Part shown: in pieces, positions 7,688-17,068 of the stretch
Layout: each line of letters opens with the position of its first letter
Position numbering within the stretch: position 1 is the stretch's first letter
Assembly (NCBI RefSeq): GCF_039729195.1
Contig: NZ_CP155796.1
Coordinates: 5,394,001-5,458,000 of the forward strand
Length of the DNA: 64,000 nt
Source: Mycobacterium sp. DL
GTDB lineage: Bacteria > Actinomycetota > Actinomycetes > Mycobacteriales > Mycobacteriaceae
Direction: 5' to 3'
Translations under genes and position numbers: made by a program
Notes under the pieces: generated by a model
Told to the model about the DNA's origin: nothing
The model's input: the letters and a program-made list of their open reading frames with translations, nothing else
The model's database searches: none

Positions 7688-8980
7688 ATGCACAAGGACG
7701 AGATGATTTTGATCAGTGTTGATGATCATGTGGTCGAGCCGCCGGATATGTTCAAGAACCATTTGTCGAAGAAGTATTTGGATGAGGCGCCGCGGTTGGT
7801 GCACAACGCCGATGGCAGTGATACCTGGCAGTTCCGGGATGTGGTGATTCCGAATGTGGCTTTGAATGCGGTGGCGGGTCGGCCCAAGGAGGAGTACGGG
7901 CTCGAGCCGCAGGGTCTCGATGAGATCCGGCCGGGGTGTTGGAAGGTCGACGAGCGGGTCAAGGACATGAATGCGGGCGGGATTTTGGGGTCGATGTGTT
8001 TTCCGTCGTTCCCGGGGTTCGCGGGCCGGTTGTTCGCCACTGAGGATCCGGAGTTCTCGTTGGCGCTTCTTCAGGCTTACAACGACTGGCATGTCGAGGA
8101 GTGGTGTGGGGCGTATCCGGGGCGGTTCATTCCGATGACGTTGCCGGTGATCTGGGATGCGCAGGCGTGCGGGAAAGAGATTCGGCGCAACGCTGCCCGG
8201 GGGGTGCACTCGTTGACGTTTTCGGAGAATCCGGCGGCGATGGGGTATCCGAGCTTTCATGACGAGTACTGGACCCCGGTGTGGGAGGCGTTGGTCGACA
8301 CCGAGACGGTGATGAACGTTCATATCGGGTCGTCGGGGCGGTTGGCGATCACCGCCGCTGATGCGCCGATGGATGTGATGATCACGTTGCAGCCGATGAA
8401 CATCGTGCAGGCGGCGGCGGATCTGTTGTGGTCGGCGCCGGTGAAGAAGTATCCGACGCTCAAGATCGCGCTGTCGGAGGGTGGGACGGGGTGGATTCCG
8501 TATTTCCTGGAGCGTGCGGATCGGACCTATGAGATGCATTCGACGTGGACCGGTCAGGATTTCGGCAAGCAGAAGCCTTCGGAGGTGTTCCGGGATCACT
8601 TCCTGACCTGTTTCATCTCCGATCCGGTCGGGGTGGCGCTGCGCCACGAGATCGGGATCGACAACATCTGCTGGGAAGCCGACTACCCGCATTCGGATTC
8701 GATGTGGCCCGGTGCCCCCGAGCAGCTCGAGGAGGTGTTGACCGCCAATAACGTGCCCGATGACGAGATCAACAAGATGACCTACGAAAACGCGATGCGC
8801 TGGTATCACTGGGACCCCTTCGCCCACGTCCCCAAAGACCAAGCCACCGTCGGCGCCCTGCGCAAAGCCTCCGAAGGCCACGACGTCACCATCCAAGCCC
8901 TCAGCAAGCACGATCACGGAGGCACGAACTTTGCCGACTTCGCGGCCAACGCCAAGGAATTGACCGGCAACAAGGACTGA
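7688..8980 (+). CDS. Amidohydrolase family 2 (TIM-barrel, aminocarboxymuconate-decarboxylase-like) protein
   Basis: A 430-residue metal-dependent TIM-barrel protein; start ATG 7688 with GAGAGGAG seven bases ahead. The family's first motif D-x-H appears as SVDDHVVEPP (about residues 9-18), and the late motif as CWEADYPHSDSMWPG. These proteins catalyse hydrolysis or decarboxylation of cyclic and aromatic acids. Codon use is unusual: from 7688 to about 8600 it favours TTG, GAT, GTG, GGG and ATT, then changes abruptly to the C-ending codons used by its neighbours for the last 330 bases. This suggests recombination or a different origin for the 5' part. A 21-bp perfect hairpin follows the stop. 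Confidence 0.88.
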   Translation: MHKDEMILISVDDHVVEPPDMFKNHLSKKYLDEAPRLVHNADGSDTWQFRDVVIPNVALNAVAGRPKEEYGLEPQGLDEIRPGCWKVDERVKDMNAGGILGSMCFPSFPGFAGRLFATEDPEFSLALLQAYNDWHVEEWCGAYPGRFIPMTLPVIWDAQACGKEIRRNAARGVHSLTFSENPAAMGYPSFHDEYWTPVWEALVDTETVMNVHIGSSGRLAITAADAPMDVMITLQPMNIVQAAADLLWSAPVKKYPTLKIALSEGGTGWIPYFLERADRTYEMHSTWTGQDFGKQKPSEVFRDHFLTCFISDPVGVALRHEIGIDNICWEADYPHSDSMWPGAPEQLEEVLTANNVPDDEINKMTYENAMRWYHWDPFAHVPKDQATVGALRKASEGHDVTIQALSKHDHGGTNFADFAANAKELTGNKD

Positions 8981-8990
8981 GGAGCACATC

Positions 8991-9051
8991 GCCGGAATTG
9001 CATTCCAGCAGAGAAAGCTCGAAAGACGAACTGCTGGAATGCAATTCCGGC
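8991..9051. repeat. Perfect 21-bp inverted repeat (hairpin 1)
   Basis: The arms at 8991-9011 and 9031-9051 (the left one begins GCCGGAATTGCATTCC) are perfectly complementary around a 19-base loop. It lies between two plus-strand genes. Each arm contains a GGAAT-N3-ATTCC type near-palindrome, also seen in the hairpin at 50690-50753, so the two may be members of one repeat family. It may act as a terminator or mRNA stabiliser after the amidohydrolase gene; no T-run follows. Confidence 0.8.
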
Positions 9052-9077
9052 GGTAGGGCATCACAGAGAGGGCAGTA

Positions 9078-10256
9078 ATGCCGAATGGCATGAGTTTTGA
9101 GCTGACCGAGGATCAGGAGCTGATCCGTAAATCGGTGGCGGAGCTGGCGGGCCGGTTCGACGACCACTACTGGATGCAGAAGGACCAGGCCCACGAGTTC
9201 CCGCAGGAGTTCTACGACGCCATCGCCGGCGGCGGCTGGCTGGGGATGACCATTCCCGAGGAGTACGGCGGGCACGGAATGGGCATCACCGAAGCCACCC
9301 TTCTTCTCGAGGAGGTCTCCCGTTCCGGGGCGGCGATGAACGGCGCCAGCGCGATCCATCTGTCGATCTTCGGCATGCAACCGGTGGTCAAGCACGGCTC
9401 CGACGAGCTCAAGGCCGCAACGCTGCCCCGAATCGTCAACGGCGACCTGCACGTCTGCTTCGGCGTCACCGAACCCGGTGCGGGGCTTGATACTTCGCGG
9501 ATCACCACGTTCGCCAAGCGGGAAGGCGACCACTACCGGGTCAACGGACGCAAGGTCTGGATCTCCAAGGCGATGGAGTCGGAGAAGATCCTGCTGCTGA
9601 CCCGGACGACGCCGTACGACGAAGTCACCAAGAAGACCGATGGCATGACCCTGTTCATGACCGACCTCGATCGCGACCACGTCGAGGTCAGGCCGATCAA
9701 CAAGATGGGCCGCAACGCCGTCAGCTCCAACGAACTCTTCATCGACGACCTGATGATCCCCGTCGAGGACCGGGTCGGCGAGGAAGGCCAAGGGTTCAAG
9801 TACATCCTCGACGGACTCAATCCCGAGCGGATGCTGATCGCGGCGGAGGCGCTCGGCATCGGCCGAGTCGCGCTGGAGAAGGCGGTGAAGTACGGCAATG
9901 ACCGTGTCGTCTTCAATCGCCCGATCGGCATGAATCAGGGTCTGCAGTTCCCGCTCGCCGATTCGCTGGCCCGGCTCGATGCCGCCGAACTGGTGTTGCG
10001 GAAGGCGACATGGCTCTACGACAACGGCAGACCGTGTGGGCGCGAGGCCAATACGGCGAAGTACCTCTGCGCCGACGCCGGATTCGACGCAGCCGACCGC
10101 GCTCTTCAGCTACACGGCGGCATGGGCTACTCCGAGGAGTACCACGTGTCGCGTTACTTCCGTGAGGCGCGGCTGATGAGGATCGCACCGGTAAGTCAGG
10201 AGATGATCCTGAACTTCCTGGGCGAGCACGTCCTCGGAATGCCGCGTAGTTACTGA
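9078..10256 (+). CDS. Acyl-CoA dehydrogenase (FadE-type)
   Basis: A 392-residue full-length acyl-CoA dehydrogenase starting at ATG 9078 after GAGAGGGCAG. It shows the FAD-domain sequence CFGVTEPGAGLDTSRITT followed by VNGRKVWISKAMES, and the C-terminal LQLHGGMGYSEEYHVSRYFREARL motif. It begins a co-directional set (FadE, SDR, CoA-transferase, crotonase, thiolase, FadE; 9078-15406) that carries all steps of one beta-oxidation-type cycle, with CoA activation by transfer. Confidence 0.93.
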   Translation: MPNGMSFELTEDQELIRKSVAELAGRFDDHYWMQKDQAHEFPQEFYDAIAGGGWLGMTIPEEYGGHGMGITEATLLLEEVSRSGAAMNGASAIHLSIFGMQPVVKHGSDELKAATLPRIVNGDLHVCFGVTEPGAGLDTSRITTFAKREGDHYRVNGRKVWISKAMESEKILLLTRTTPYDEVTKKTDGMTLFMTDLDRDHVEVRPINKMGRNAVSSNELFIDDLMIPVEDRVGEEGQGFKYILDGLNPERMLIAAEALGIGRVALEKAVKYGNDRVVFNRPIGMNQGLQFPLADSLARLDAAELVLRKATWLYDNGRPCGREANTAKYLCADAGFDAADRALQLHGGMGYSEEYHVSRYFREARLMRIAPVSQEMILNFLGEHVLGMPRSY

Positions 10257-10271
10257 GACGGAGAGCTACTG

Positions 10272-11033
10272 ATGGGGTACTTCGATCTGACGGGCCGGGC
10301 GGCGATGGTCACCGGAGCCGGCGCCGGTGGGGGCATCGGTGCCGCGGTCGCCACGGCCCTTGCGGAGGCGGGCGCCGCGGTGCTCGTCACCGACATCAAC
10401 GGCGAGGCCGCTGCCGCTGTTGCCGAAGGCATTCGAACCGCGGGCGGCACGGCCGACTCCTGCCCGCTCGACGTCTCCGACCGGGCCGCCGCCGACGCCG
10501 CCGCGGCCAAGGCCGCCGGGATGGGTGGGGGTGCCCTGCACATCCTGGTCAACAACGCGGGTGTCACGGCGCCGGCGATGTTCCCGAAGCTGACCGACGA
10601 GACGTTCCGGTTGACGTTCGACATCCACGTGATGGGCACGTTCCACTGCACGCAGGCGGCGCTGCCGCACATCCCGACCGACGGAACCGGTCGCGTGATC
10701 AATGTGACCTCCGCGGCCGGTCTCACCGGGACCCTCGGCCAGGTCAACTATTCGGCGGCAAAAGCCGGACTCATCGGCTTCACCAAATCGCTTGCGCGCG
10801 AACTCGCCTCGAAGAACATCATGGTCAACGCCCTTGCGCCACTGGCGGCCACACCGATGACGGAGACGATTCGAACAAACGAGAAGTTCGCCGCGAACAT
10901 GATGGCGCGCATCCCGCTGAAGCGGTGGGCCGACCCTGCCGAGATCGCCGGAGCGTTTGTGTTCATGGCCTCTGACGCCGCGTCCTACATCACCGGACAG
11001 GTGCTGCCGGTCGACGGTGGCATGGTTATCTGA
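10272..11033 (+). CDS. Short-chain dehydrogenase/reductase (3-hydroxyacyl-CoA dehydrogenase-like)
   Basis: A 253-residue classical SDR. It has the glycine-rich cofactor motif TGAGAGGGIG (residues 14-23), the NNAG motif (94-97) and the catalytic residues S147, Y160 and K164 (VNYSAAKAG). It lies 15 bases after the FadE gene and four bases before the CoA-transferase gene. From this place in a beta-oxidation operon it probably oxidises the hydroxyacyl-CoA made by the crotonase, but generic alcohol oxidation cannot be excluded. Confidence 0.92.
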   Translation: MGYFDLTGRAAMVTGAGAGGGIGAAVATALAEAGAAVLVTDINGEAAAAVAEGIRTAGGTADSCPLDVSDRAAADAAAAKAAGMGGGALHILVNNAGVTAPAMFPKLTDETFRLTFDIHVMGTFHCTQAALPHIPTDGTGRVINVTSAAGLTGTLGQVNYSAAKAGLIGFTKSLARELASKNIMVNALAPLAATPMTETIRTNEKFAANMMARIPLKRWADPAEIAGAFVFMASDAASYITGQVLPVDGGMVI

Positions 11034-11037
11034 ACCC

Positions 11038-12273
11038 GTGACAGCACCAGAGTCGAGCGCCGGGCCACTTGCCGGCGTCACCGTCGTGGCGATGGAGCAG
11101 GCGGTGGCCGCGCCGATGTGCACGCGGGTGCTCGCCGACTTCGGCGCCCGCATCATCAAGATCGAGAACCCCAACGGTGGTGACTTCGCGCGTGACTACG
11201 ACGACGTCGTCAACGGGCCCGGTGGACTGGCAGCACATTTTGTGTGGTGCAACCGCGGGAAGGAGTCGGTGACCCTCAACACCAAGTCGCCCGCGGGGAT
11301 CGACGTGCTGCACCGGTTGCTCGACCGCGCCGACGCGTTCGTGTCGAATCTGGCGCCGGGCGCGACGGCGCGACTGGGCATCTCGCCCGCCGATCTCGCT
11401 GCCCGCCACCCCCGCGTCATTCCCGTCGAGATCGACGGATACGGGCCCGGCGGGCCGATCTCCCACAAGCGTGCCTACGACCTTCTTGTGCAAGCAGAGG
11501 CGGGATCCTGCGCGGTCACCGGATATCCCGGCATGCCGGCCAAACCCGGCCCTGCGCTCGCTGACTTCACCACCGGCCTCTACGCGGCCATGTCGATTGT
11601 GGCCCTGCTGTTCGGTCGCGGTGGTCGGCCCGCCGGTACCGCGGCACCATCGGTGGAATTGAGCCTGTTCGACGTGATGACCGACGTCATGGGCTACGCG
11701 CTCACCTACACCCAGCACACCGGCATCGACCAGGACCCACTCGGGGTCGGTTCCCCCGCCGTAGCGCCCTACGGCGCGTTTCCCACCCGTGACGGTCAGA
11801 CGGTCGTCCTCGGCACCACCAACGACCGCGAATGGCAACGAGTGGCACGGGAGATCATCGAGCGGCCCGACCTCGCCGACGACCCGCGCCTCGCCACCAA
11901 CCCCGGTCGCTGCGGGCACCGCGACATCCTCGATGAAGCCATCGGATCGTGGTGTGCCCAGCGGGATCTGGTCGACATCCAGGAGATCGCCGATGCTGCG
12001 GGAATCGGCAACTCCCGCTACAACCGGCCCAGCGACGTGGTGGCCCATCCTCAGCTGACCGCCCGCGATCGGTGGCGCACCGTGAGCACGGCCAAGGGCG
12101 ACATCCAGGCGTTGCGCCCGCCGCCGGTGATCAGCGACTTCGAACAGCCCATGGGTGCGGTGCCGGCCCTGGGGGAGCACACCGACGCTGTGCTCACCGA
12201 ATTGGGCTTCACACCGGAAGAATTGGGACGGCTGCGGGCCGAGGGCGCGATCGGTCCGGCTCCCCATGAATGA
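11038..12273 (+). CDS. CaiB/BaiF family (family III) CoA-transferase
   Basis: A 411-residue family III CoA-transferase, start GTG 11038. The catalytic aspartate is D176 in PGPALADFTTGLYAA. Other family landmarks are the N-terminal LAGVTVVAMEQ, VLADFGARIIKIE, and the GYGPGGP turn. Members move CoA between carboxylic acids, so this enzyme could activate the pathway acid without ATP. It overlaps the crotonase start by eight bases. Confidence 0.93.
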   Translation: MTAPESSAGPLAGVTVVAMEQAVAAPMCTRVLADFGARIIKIENPNGGDFARDYDDVVNGPGGLAAHFVWCNRGKESVTLNTKSPAGIDVLHRLLDRADAFVSNLAPGATARLGISPADLAARHPRVIPVEIDGYGPGGPISHKRAYDLLVQAEAGSCAVTGYPGMPAKPGPALADFTTGLYAAMSIVALLFGRGGRPAGTAAPSVELSLFDVMTDVMGYALTYTQHTGIDQDPLGVGSPAVAPYGAFPTRDGQTVVLGTTNDREWQRVAREIIERPDLADDPRLATNPGRCGHRDILDEAIGSWCAQRDLVDIQEIADAAGIGNSRYNRPSDVVAHPQLTARDRWRTVSTAKGDIQALRPPPVISDFEQPMGAVPALGEHTDAVLTELGFTPEELGRLRAEGAIGPAPHE

Positions 12274-13072
12274 CGAGGCGGTGCTGCTCTCGTCGGACCG
12301 CGACGGGGTGCGCACGTTGACGCTCAACAGGCCTGAGTGCAAGAACGCTCTGAACGCCCGGCTGTGGGTGGAGCTGGCCGATGCGCTGCGTGACCTCAAA
12401 CGGGATCGCGACGTGCGTGCCGTGCTGCTCACCGGTGCCGGTGGCGCGTTCTGCTCGGGGGCCGACATCGCGGGCGGCGAGGATGTGCACCCGCGCTACA
12501 AGCTGGATCGGCTCACCGACGTTGCGCTTGCGCTGCATGAACTCGCGGTGCCCACGATCGCCAAGGTCACCGGCGTCGCCGTCGGCGCGGGCTGGAACCT
12601 GGCCCTGGGCTGCGATCTGGTGGTGGCCACCCCCGAGTCGCGTTTCTGCCAGATCTTCTCCAAGCGCGGCCTTTCGGTCGACCTCGGCGGATCGTGGCTG
12701 CTGCCCAAGCTCGTCGGACTGCAGCAGGCCAAGCGCCTCGTGCTGCTTGCCGACATGATCGATGCCGACGAGGCCCACGCGCTTGGTCTCGTCACCTGGG
12801 TGAAGACCACCGACGAGATCGACGCGTTCGTCGACGATCTTGCCGACCGCCTGGCGTCCGGCCCGCCGTTCGCGCTCGCCCAGAGCAAGGCGCTGCTCAA
12901 CGACGGCGCCAACGTCACGCTGCGGGAGGCACTGGCCAACGAGGCCCGCGCGCAACCGGGTAACTTCGCGACAGCAGACTCGGCCGAGGCCTACGCCGCG
13001 TTCGCTGCCAAGAAGGATCCGGAATTCACTGGTCGATGGGCGGTTTCGCCGCCCGGATCGGAGCAGAGGTAA
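12266..13072 (+). CDS. Enoyl-CoA hydratase/isomerase, PaaG-like
   Basis: A 268-residue crotonase starting at ATG 12266 within the end of the CoA-transferase gene. Oxyanion-hole segments are AFCSGADI (61-68) and the AVGAGWNLALGCD region (105-117). The active-site loop reads RGLSVDLGGSWLLPKL, with an aspartate (D139) where hydratases have glutamate. This resembles the PaaG/isomerase branch, so double-bond isomerisation is as likely as hydration. The stop codon shares one base with the next ATG (TAATG). Confidence 0.9.
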   Translation: MNDEAVLLSSDRDGVRTLTLNRPECKNALNARLWVELADALRDLKRDRDVRAVLLTGAGGAFCSGADIAGGEDVHPRYKLDRLTDVALALHELAVPTIAKVTGVAVGAGWNLALGCDLVVATPESRFCQIFSKRGLSVDLGGSWLLPKLVGLQQAKRLVLLADMIDADEAHALGLVTWVKTTDEIDAFVDDLADRLASGPPFALAQSKALLNDGANVTLREALANEARAQPGNFATADSAEAYAAFAAKKDPEFTGRWAVSPPGSEQR

Positions 13073-14244
13073 TGCGGGAGACCGTCATCGTCGGGGCAGT
13101 GCGCACGCCCGTCGGGAAGCGCAACGGAGGCTTGTCCGAGCAGCACGCAGCCGATCTGTCGGCGCTGGTGCTCAACGAACTCGTCGAACGCACCGGCGTC
13201 GACCCCGACATCGTCGACGACGTCGTCTGGGGATGCGTCTCGCAAGTGGGGGACCAGTCGAGCAACATCGGCCGGTACTCCGTGCTCGCAGCGGGCTGGC
13301 CCGAACACATTCCGGGTACCACGGTGAACCGGGCCTGCGGATCGAGCCAGCAGGCATTGGATTTTGCGGTGCAGGCCGTGATGTCGGGTCAGCAGGACGT
13401 GGTGGTGGCCGGTGGTGTCGAGGTCATGAGCCGGGTTCCGCTGGGTTCTGCGCGCGCCACCGGAATGCCCTACGGTCCGAAAGTGCTTGCGCGATATGAC
13501 GATTTCTCGTTCAATCAGGGCATCTCGGCGGAGATGATCGCCCAGCGGTGGAATCTCTCGCGGACCCGTCTGGATGAATACTCCGCACAATCCCACGAGC
13601 GTGCTGCGGCGGCGCAGGATGCCGGAGCGTTCAAGGAACAGATCGTTCCGGTCTTCACCGACGCCGCGGACGCGAGGAGCAATTCAGGCGGAAGTGTCGT
13701 CACCGAGGACGAGGGCATCCGCCGCGGCACCACGGCGGAGAAACTCGCCGGCCTCAAGCCCGCGTTCAGCGACGACGGGGTGATCCACGCCGGGAACTCC
13801 TCGCAGATCTCCGACGGCGCCTCGGCACTGCTCGTGATGACCGCCGAGCAGGCGGTGACCTTGGGAGTCACTCCACTGGTGCGATACCGTGCCGGCGCGG
13901 TCACCGGCGCCGATCCCCGACTGATGCTGACCGGCCCGATCCCCGCGACCGAGAAGGTACTGCACAAGGCGGGTGTGACGCTCGACGAGATCGGGGTGTT
14001 CGAGGTCAACGAGGCGTTCGCGCCCGTCCCGCTGGCTTGGCTGGCCGACACCGGTGCCGACGAAGCCAAGCTCAACCCGCTCGGCGGCGCCATCTCATTG
14101 GGCCATCCGCTCGGTGCATCCGGTGGGGTGCTCATGACGCGGATGATCCACCACATGCGGGACAACGGAATTCGCTTCGGGTTGCAGACCATGTGCGAGG
14201 GGGGCGGCACCGCCAACGCAACCCTGGTCGAACTCATCGCTTAA
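13072..14244 (+). CDS. Thiolase (acetyl-CoA C-acyltransferase)
   Basis: A 390-residue thiolase with the full catalytic set: nucleophilic C89 in VNRACGSSQQA, VFEVNEAFA, H345 in GGAISLGHPLGASGG and C375 in MCEGGG. It would cleave a 3-ketoacyl-CoA with free CoA, completing the beta-oxidation cycle of the surrounding operon. The start at ATG 13072 overlaps the crotonase stop by one base. Confidence 0.95.
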   Translation: MRETVIVGAVRTPVGKRNGGLSEQHAADLSALVLNELVERTGVDPDIVDDVVWGCVSQVGDQSSNIGRYSVLAAGWPEHIPGTTVNRACGSSQQALDFAVQAVMSGQQDVVVAGGVEVMSRVPLGSARATGMPYGPKVLARYDDFSFNQGISAEMIAQRWNLSRTRLDEYSAQSHERAAAAQDAGAFKEQIVPVFTDAADARSNSGGSVVTEDEGIRRGTTAEKLAGLKPAFSDDGVIHAGNSSQISDGASALLVMTAEQAVTLGVTPLVRYRAGAVTGADPRLMLTGPIPATEKVLHKAGVTLDEIGVFEVNEAFAPVPLAWLADTGADEAKLNPLGGAISLGHPLGASGGVLMTRMIHHMRDNGIRFGLQTMCEGGGTANATLVELIA

Positions 14245-14257
14245 CGAGGAGAGTGCA

Positions 14258-15406
14258 GTGCGCAGAGATCTGTTCACCGAGGACCACGAGGCGTTCCGCG
14301 AACTCGCCCGCGACTTCGTCGAGAAGGAGGTCGTTCCCCACTACCCGGAGTGGGAGAAGGGCGGCCGGATGCCGCGCGAGGTGTTCGAGAAGATGGGTTC
14401 GCTCGGCATGCTCGGCATGGCCATCCCCGAGGAGTACGGGGGCGGCGGGGAGCCCGACTACCGCTACAACGTGGTGCTGCAGGAAGAATCGGCCCGGGCC
14501 TTGGTCACGTTGTCGACGGTGCGCACCCAGCTCGAGGTGATCCTGCCGTACTTCCTGCACTATGCGAACGACGAACAGCGCGGCCGATGGTTCCCCGGGT
14601 TGGCGGCGGGAACACTGCTCACGGCGGTGGCGATGACCGAGCCCGGCACCGGTTCGGACCTGGCCGGGATGCGCACCACCGCGGTGCGCGACGGAGACGA
14701 CTGGATCGTCAACGGCGCCAAGACTTTCATCACCGGAGGGATGCAGGCCGATCTGGTCATCGTCGTGGCCCGCACCTCGACCGACCCGGACAACCGCCGC
14801 AGGGGCTTGACGCTGCTGGTGGTCGAGGACGGCATGGACGGCTTCACCCGGGGGCGTGAGCTGGAGAAGATGGGCTGCAAGGTGCAGGACACCGCCGAGC
14901 TCTCGTTTGTCGACGTCCGGGTTCCGGCGACCAACGTACTCGGCGAGGTGGACGAGGCGTTCGGCTATCTCGGCCACAACCTGTCACAGGAGCGGCTGAC
15001 CGTTGCGGTCGGTTCGGTTGCACAGGCGCGATCGGCGATCGCGGCAGCAATCGACTACACCAAGGACCGCAAGGCCTTCGGCACGCCGGTGGCGTCTTTC
15101 CAGAACACCAAGTTCGAGCTCGCCGCCTGCTCGACCGACGTCGAGGCCGGTCAGGCGATGCTGGACCGCGCCATAACACTGCATGTCGGAGGCGAACTGT
15201 CCGGTGCCGACGCCGCCCGGGTCAAGCTGTTCTGCACTGAGATGCAGCAGCGTGTGGTGGATCGGTGCCTTCAGCTCTTCGGCGGGTACGGCTACATGAT
15301 GGAGTATCCGATCGCCCGGTTGTACACCGATGCGCGGGTGGCTCGCATCTACGCGGGAACCAGTGAGGTCATGAAGGTGATGATCGCGAAGTCGTTGGGG
15401 CTGTAG
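14258..15406 (+). CDS. Acyl-CoA dehydrogenase (FadE-type)
   Basis: A 382-residue acyl-CoA dehydrogenase with a GTG start after CGAGGAGAG. Motifs include VAMTEPGTGSDLAGMRTTA, VNGAKTFITGG and, at the C-terminus, LFGGYGYMMEYPIARLYTDA followed by IYAGTSEVMKVMIAKSLGL, where the glutamate in TSE is in the usual catalytic position of the medium/long-chain type. It is the last gene of the 9078-15406 operon. Confidence 0.94.
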   Translation: MRRDLFTEDHEAFRELARDFVEKEVVPHYPEWEKGGRMPREVFEKMGSLGMLGMAIPEEYGGGGEPDYRYNVVLQEESARALVTLSTVRTQLEVILPYFLHYANDEQRGRWFPGLAAGTLLTAVAMTEPGTGSDLAGMRTTAVRDGDDWIVNGAKTFITGGMQADLVIVVARTSTDPDNRRRGLTLLVVEDGMDGFTRGRELEKMGCKVQDTAELSFVDVRVPATNVLGEVDEAFGYLGHNLSQERLTVAVGSVAQARSAIAAAIDYTKDRKAFGTPVASFQNTKFELAACSTDVEAGQAMLDRAITLHVGGELSGADAARVKLFCTEMQQRVVDRCLQLFGGYGYMMEYPIARLYTDARVARIYAGTSEVMKVMIAKSLGL

Positions 15407-15700
15407 CGGTTCGGCGTGCGCGGTCGTCAGGTCCTCCCCGGACTGGGTGCGGCGAGCCCACGCAACGACGCAAGGAACTGCCTCGCCGTTGATATACGCT
15501 CTTGTATCTGAAATACAGTTGCGTATAGTAGTGATCGCCATCACCATTGGGTGGCTGGCATCTCGGTCCGTTCGGCACCCCGGACGGCCCCGTCGCGAGT
15601 GGTCGTGAACAGAGAACAGCCCTCGGGCCGCGGCGAACTCGTGCGGAAATGCTGACCGGTCCGGCGTGGGGCCGTCGACGAACTCGAGGAGCGATCCGTC
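15407..15700. other. 294-bp intergenic region upstream of Rieske D
   Basis: Apart from the double operator at 15493-15527 and a GAGGAG ribosome-binding site just before 15701, I see no gene, hairpin or repeat here. The operator is about 170 bases from the start codon, so either the leader is long or the promoter lies downstream of it. Confidence 0.6.
15493..15527. promoter_or_regulatory. Double ATAC-N6-GTAT operator upstream of Rieske D
   Basis: Two ATAC-N6-GTAT sites, 15494-15507 and 15513-15526, spaced 19 bp centre to centre. The 35-bp block aligns without gaps to the one at 18331-18365 (24 of 35 identical), which lies in front of the TetR gene at 17637-18275. The same regulator therefore probably controls both promoters. 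Confidence 0.75.
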
Positions 15701-17068
15701 ATGACAACGACACATCCGGTACGGCCAGGGGAGTGGTTCGACAACGGCATGGGCCTGGACGACATCGATGCCGGACGGTACCGAATGACCATCAGCACCG
15801 ACCGCTACACCGATCCCGAGTACGTGCAGCGCGAGCGCGACAACATCTGGCTGCGGGTCTGGCAGGTCGCGGGCCGGGAGGCGGACTTGCCCGAGGTCGG
15901 AGACTGGACGGAGTACCGGCTGCTCGACCAGTCGTTTCTGCTCGTCCGCGGCAAGGACCGGACGATCCGCGGCTTCGTCAATGTGTGCAGGCACCGCGGC
16001 AATGTGTTGTGCAACGGGAAGGGCAACGCCAAGCGCGGCCTGCTGTGTCAGTACCACCTCTGGTCTTACGACCTCGAGGGCAAGCTCAAAGGAGTGCTGC
16101 GCCAAGAGGAGAACGAGGTCACGGCGCTCGACAAGGACGGTCTCGGTCTGTTACCGGTCTCGGTCGAGTGTTTCGCGGGCTTCATCTTCCTGAATCCGGA
16201 CCCGGACGCGGCGCCACTGGCCGACTTTCTCGGCGCGGACGTCGTCGAACTACTGGACCCCTACCACCTCCAAGAGATGGTGACGGTGCTCGACGTGCGA
16301 GAGGCGTTGAACTGTAACTGGAAGGTGGTGATGGATGCCTTCGAGGAGGGCTATCACATCTCCGGTATCCATCCGGAGTTGCTGCAGGTCGTCATGATCG
16401 ACCCCAGCACCACCCGTTACCGCTTCTTCGAGAAGCACAGCGTTTCCTGCGCACCGTTCGAGGTGGCCGGCAAGAAGTTCGGCTTGGAGGAGCAGATCGA
16501 GGGCATCATGAGGTTGCCCGAGACCTTCCCTTCGGTGACCGCGGTGCTGCCCCGATTCCAGGAGTTGGTGGCCGAGAACCGCAACGAGAGCGGCACACTG
16601 GTCCTTCCCGAAGGGGCGACACCCCGGACGCTGCTGCAGGCGGCGACCCGCGAAACTCTCACCGGGATGGGCTTCGATGTCAGCACCCTGACAGACGCGC
16701 AGATGAGTGACAACCACGGATGGGTGCTCTTCCCGAACTTCTTCATGACCGTACGTGCGGGTGAGGCGACGGTCATCCTGGCCCAGCCGCACGAGAGTGG
16801 GGACCCCAACAGATGCTATTGGCATATCATCAGCGTGATGTGGCTGCCCGACGAGTACAAAGACGCGTTGAAGGCCGAACGGATCGACGTCGCCGAACCC
16901 GGAGACTACAAGTACTTCCTTGCGCTGCAACAGGATTACGAGCAGATGCCCCGCCAGCAGCGTGGACTCCGCAATCATCGGCTGGAAGCGATGTCACTGG
17001 TCAAGGAAGAAGTCGTGATCGCCCATTACCACTCGGTGGTCGACCGTTACCTGGCAGGACAGAGCTGA
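15701..17068 (+). CDS. Rieske non-heme iron oxygenase, catalytic subunit (D)
   Basis: A 455-residue Rieske oxygenase with cluster ligands C96-x-H98 and C116-x2-H119 (CRHRGN ... CQYHLW), and iron ligands H219 and H224 in DAFEEGYHISGIHPE. It belongs to a different branch from Rieske A-C: the N-terminus differs, and it is followed by an NTF2-like protein rather than by the small partner. The start is ATG 15701 after GAGGAG. Its expression is probably under the TetR at 17637-18275, whose operator lies upstream. Confidence 0.93.
   Translation: MTTTHPVRPGEWFDNGMGLDDIDAGRYRMTISTDRYTDPEYVQRERDNIWLRVWQVAGREADLPEVGDWTEYRLLDQSFLLVRGKDRTIRGFVNVCRHRGNVLCNGKGNAKRGLLCQYHLWSYDLEGKLKGVLRQEENEVTALDKDGLGLLPVSVECFAGFIFLNPDPDAAPLADFLGADVVELLDPYHLQEMVTVLDVREALNCNWKVVMDAFEEGYHISGIHPELLQVVMIDPSTTRYRFFEKHSVSCAPFEVAGKKFGLEEQIEGIMRLPETFPSVTAVLPRFQELVAENRNESGTLVLPEGATPRTLLQAATRETLTGMGFDVSTLTDAQMSDNHGWVLFPNFFMTVRAGEATVILAQPHESGDPNRCYWHIISVMWLPDEYKDALKAERIDVAEPGDYKYFLALQQDYEQMPRQQRGLRNHRLEAMSLVKEEVVIAHYHSVVDRYLAGQS

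Noticed and set aside
7595..9091. 498-codon minus-strand open frame across the amidohydrolase at 7688
   Set aside because: It exists because of that gene's unusual codon choice; its translation is His/Arg/Pro-rich without motifs and the plus-strand protein is a clear family member.
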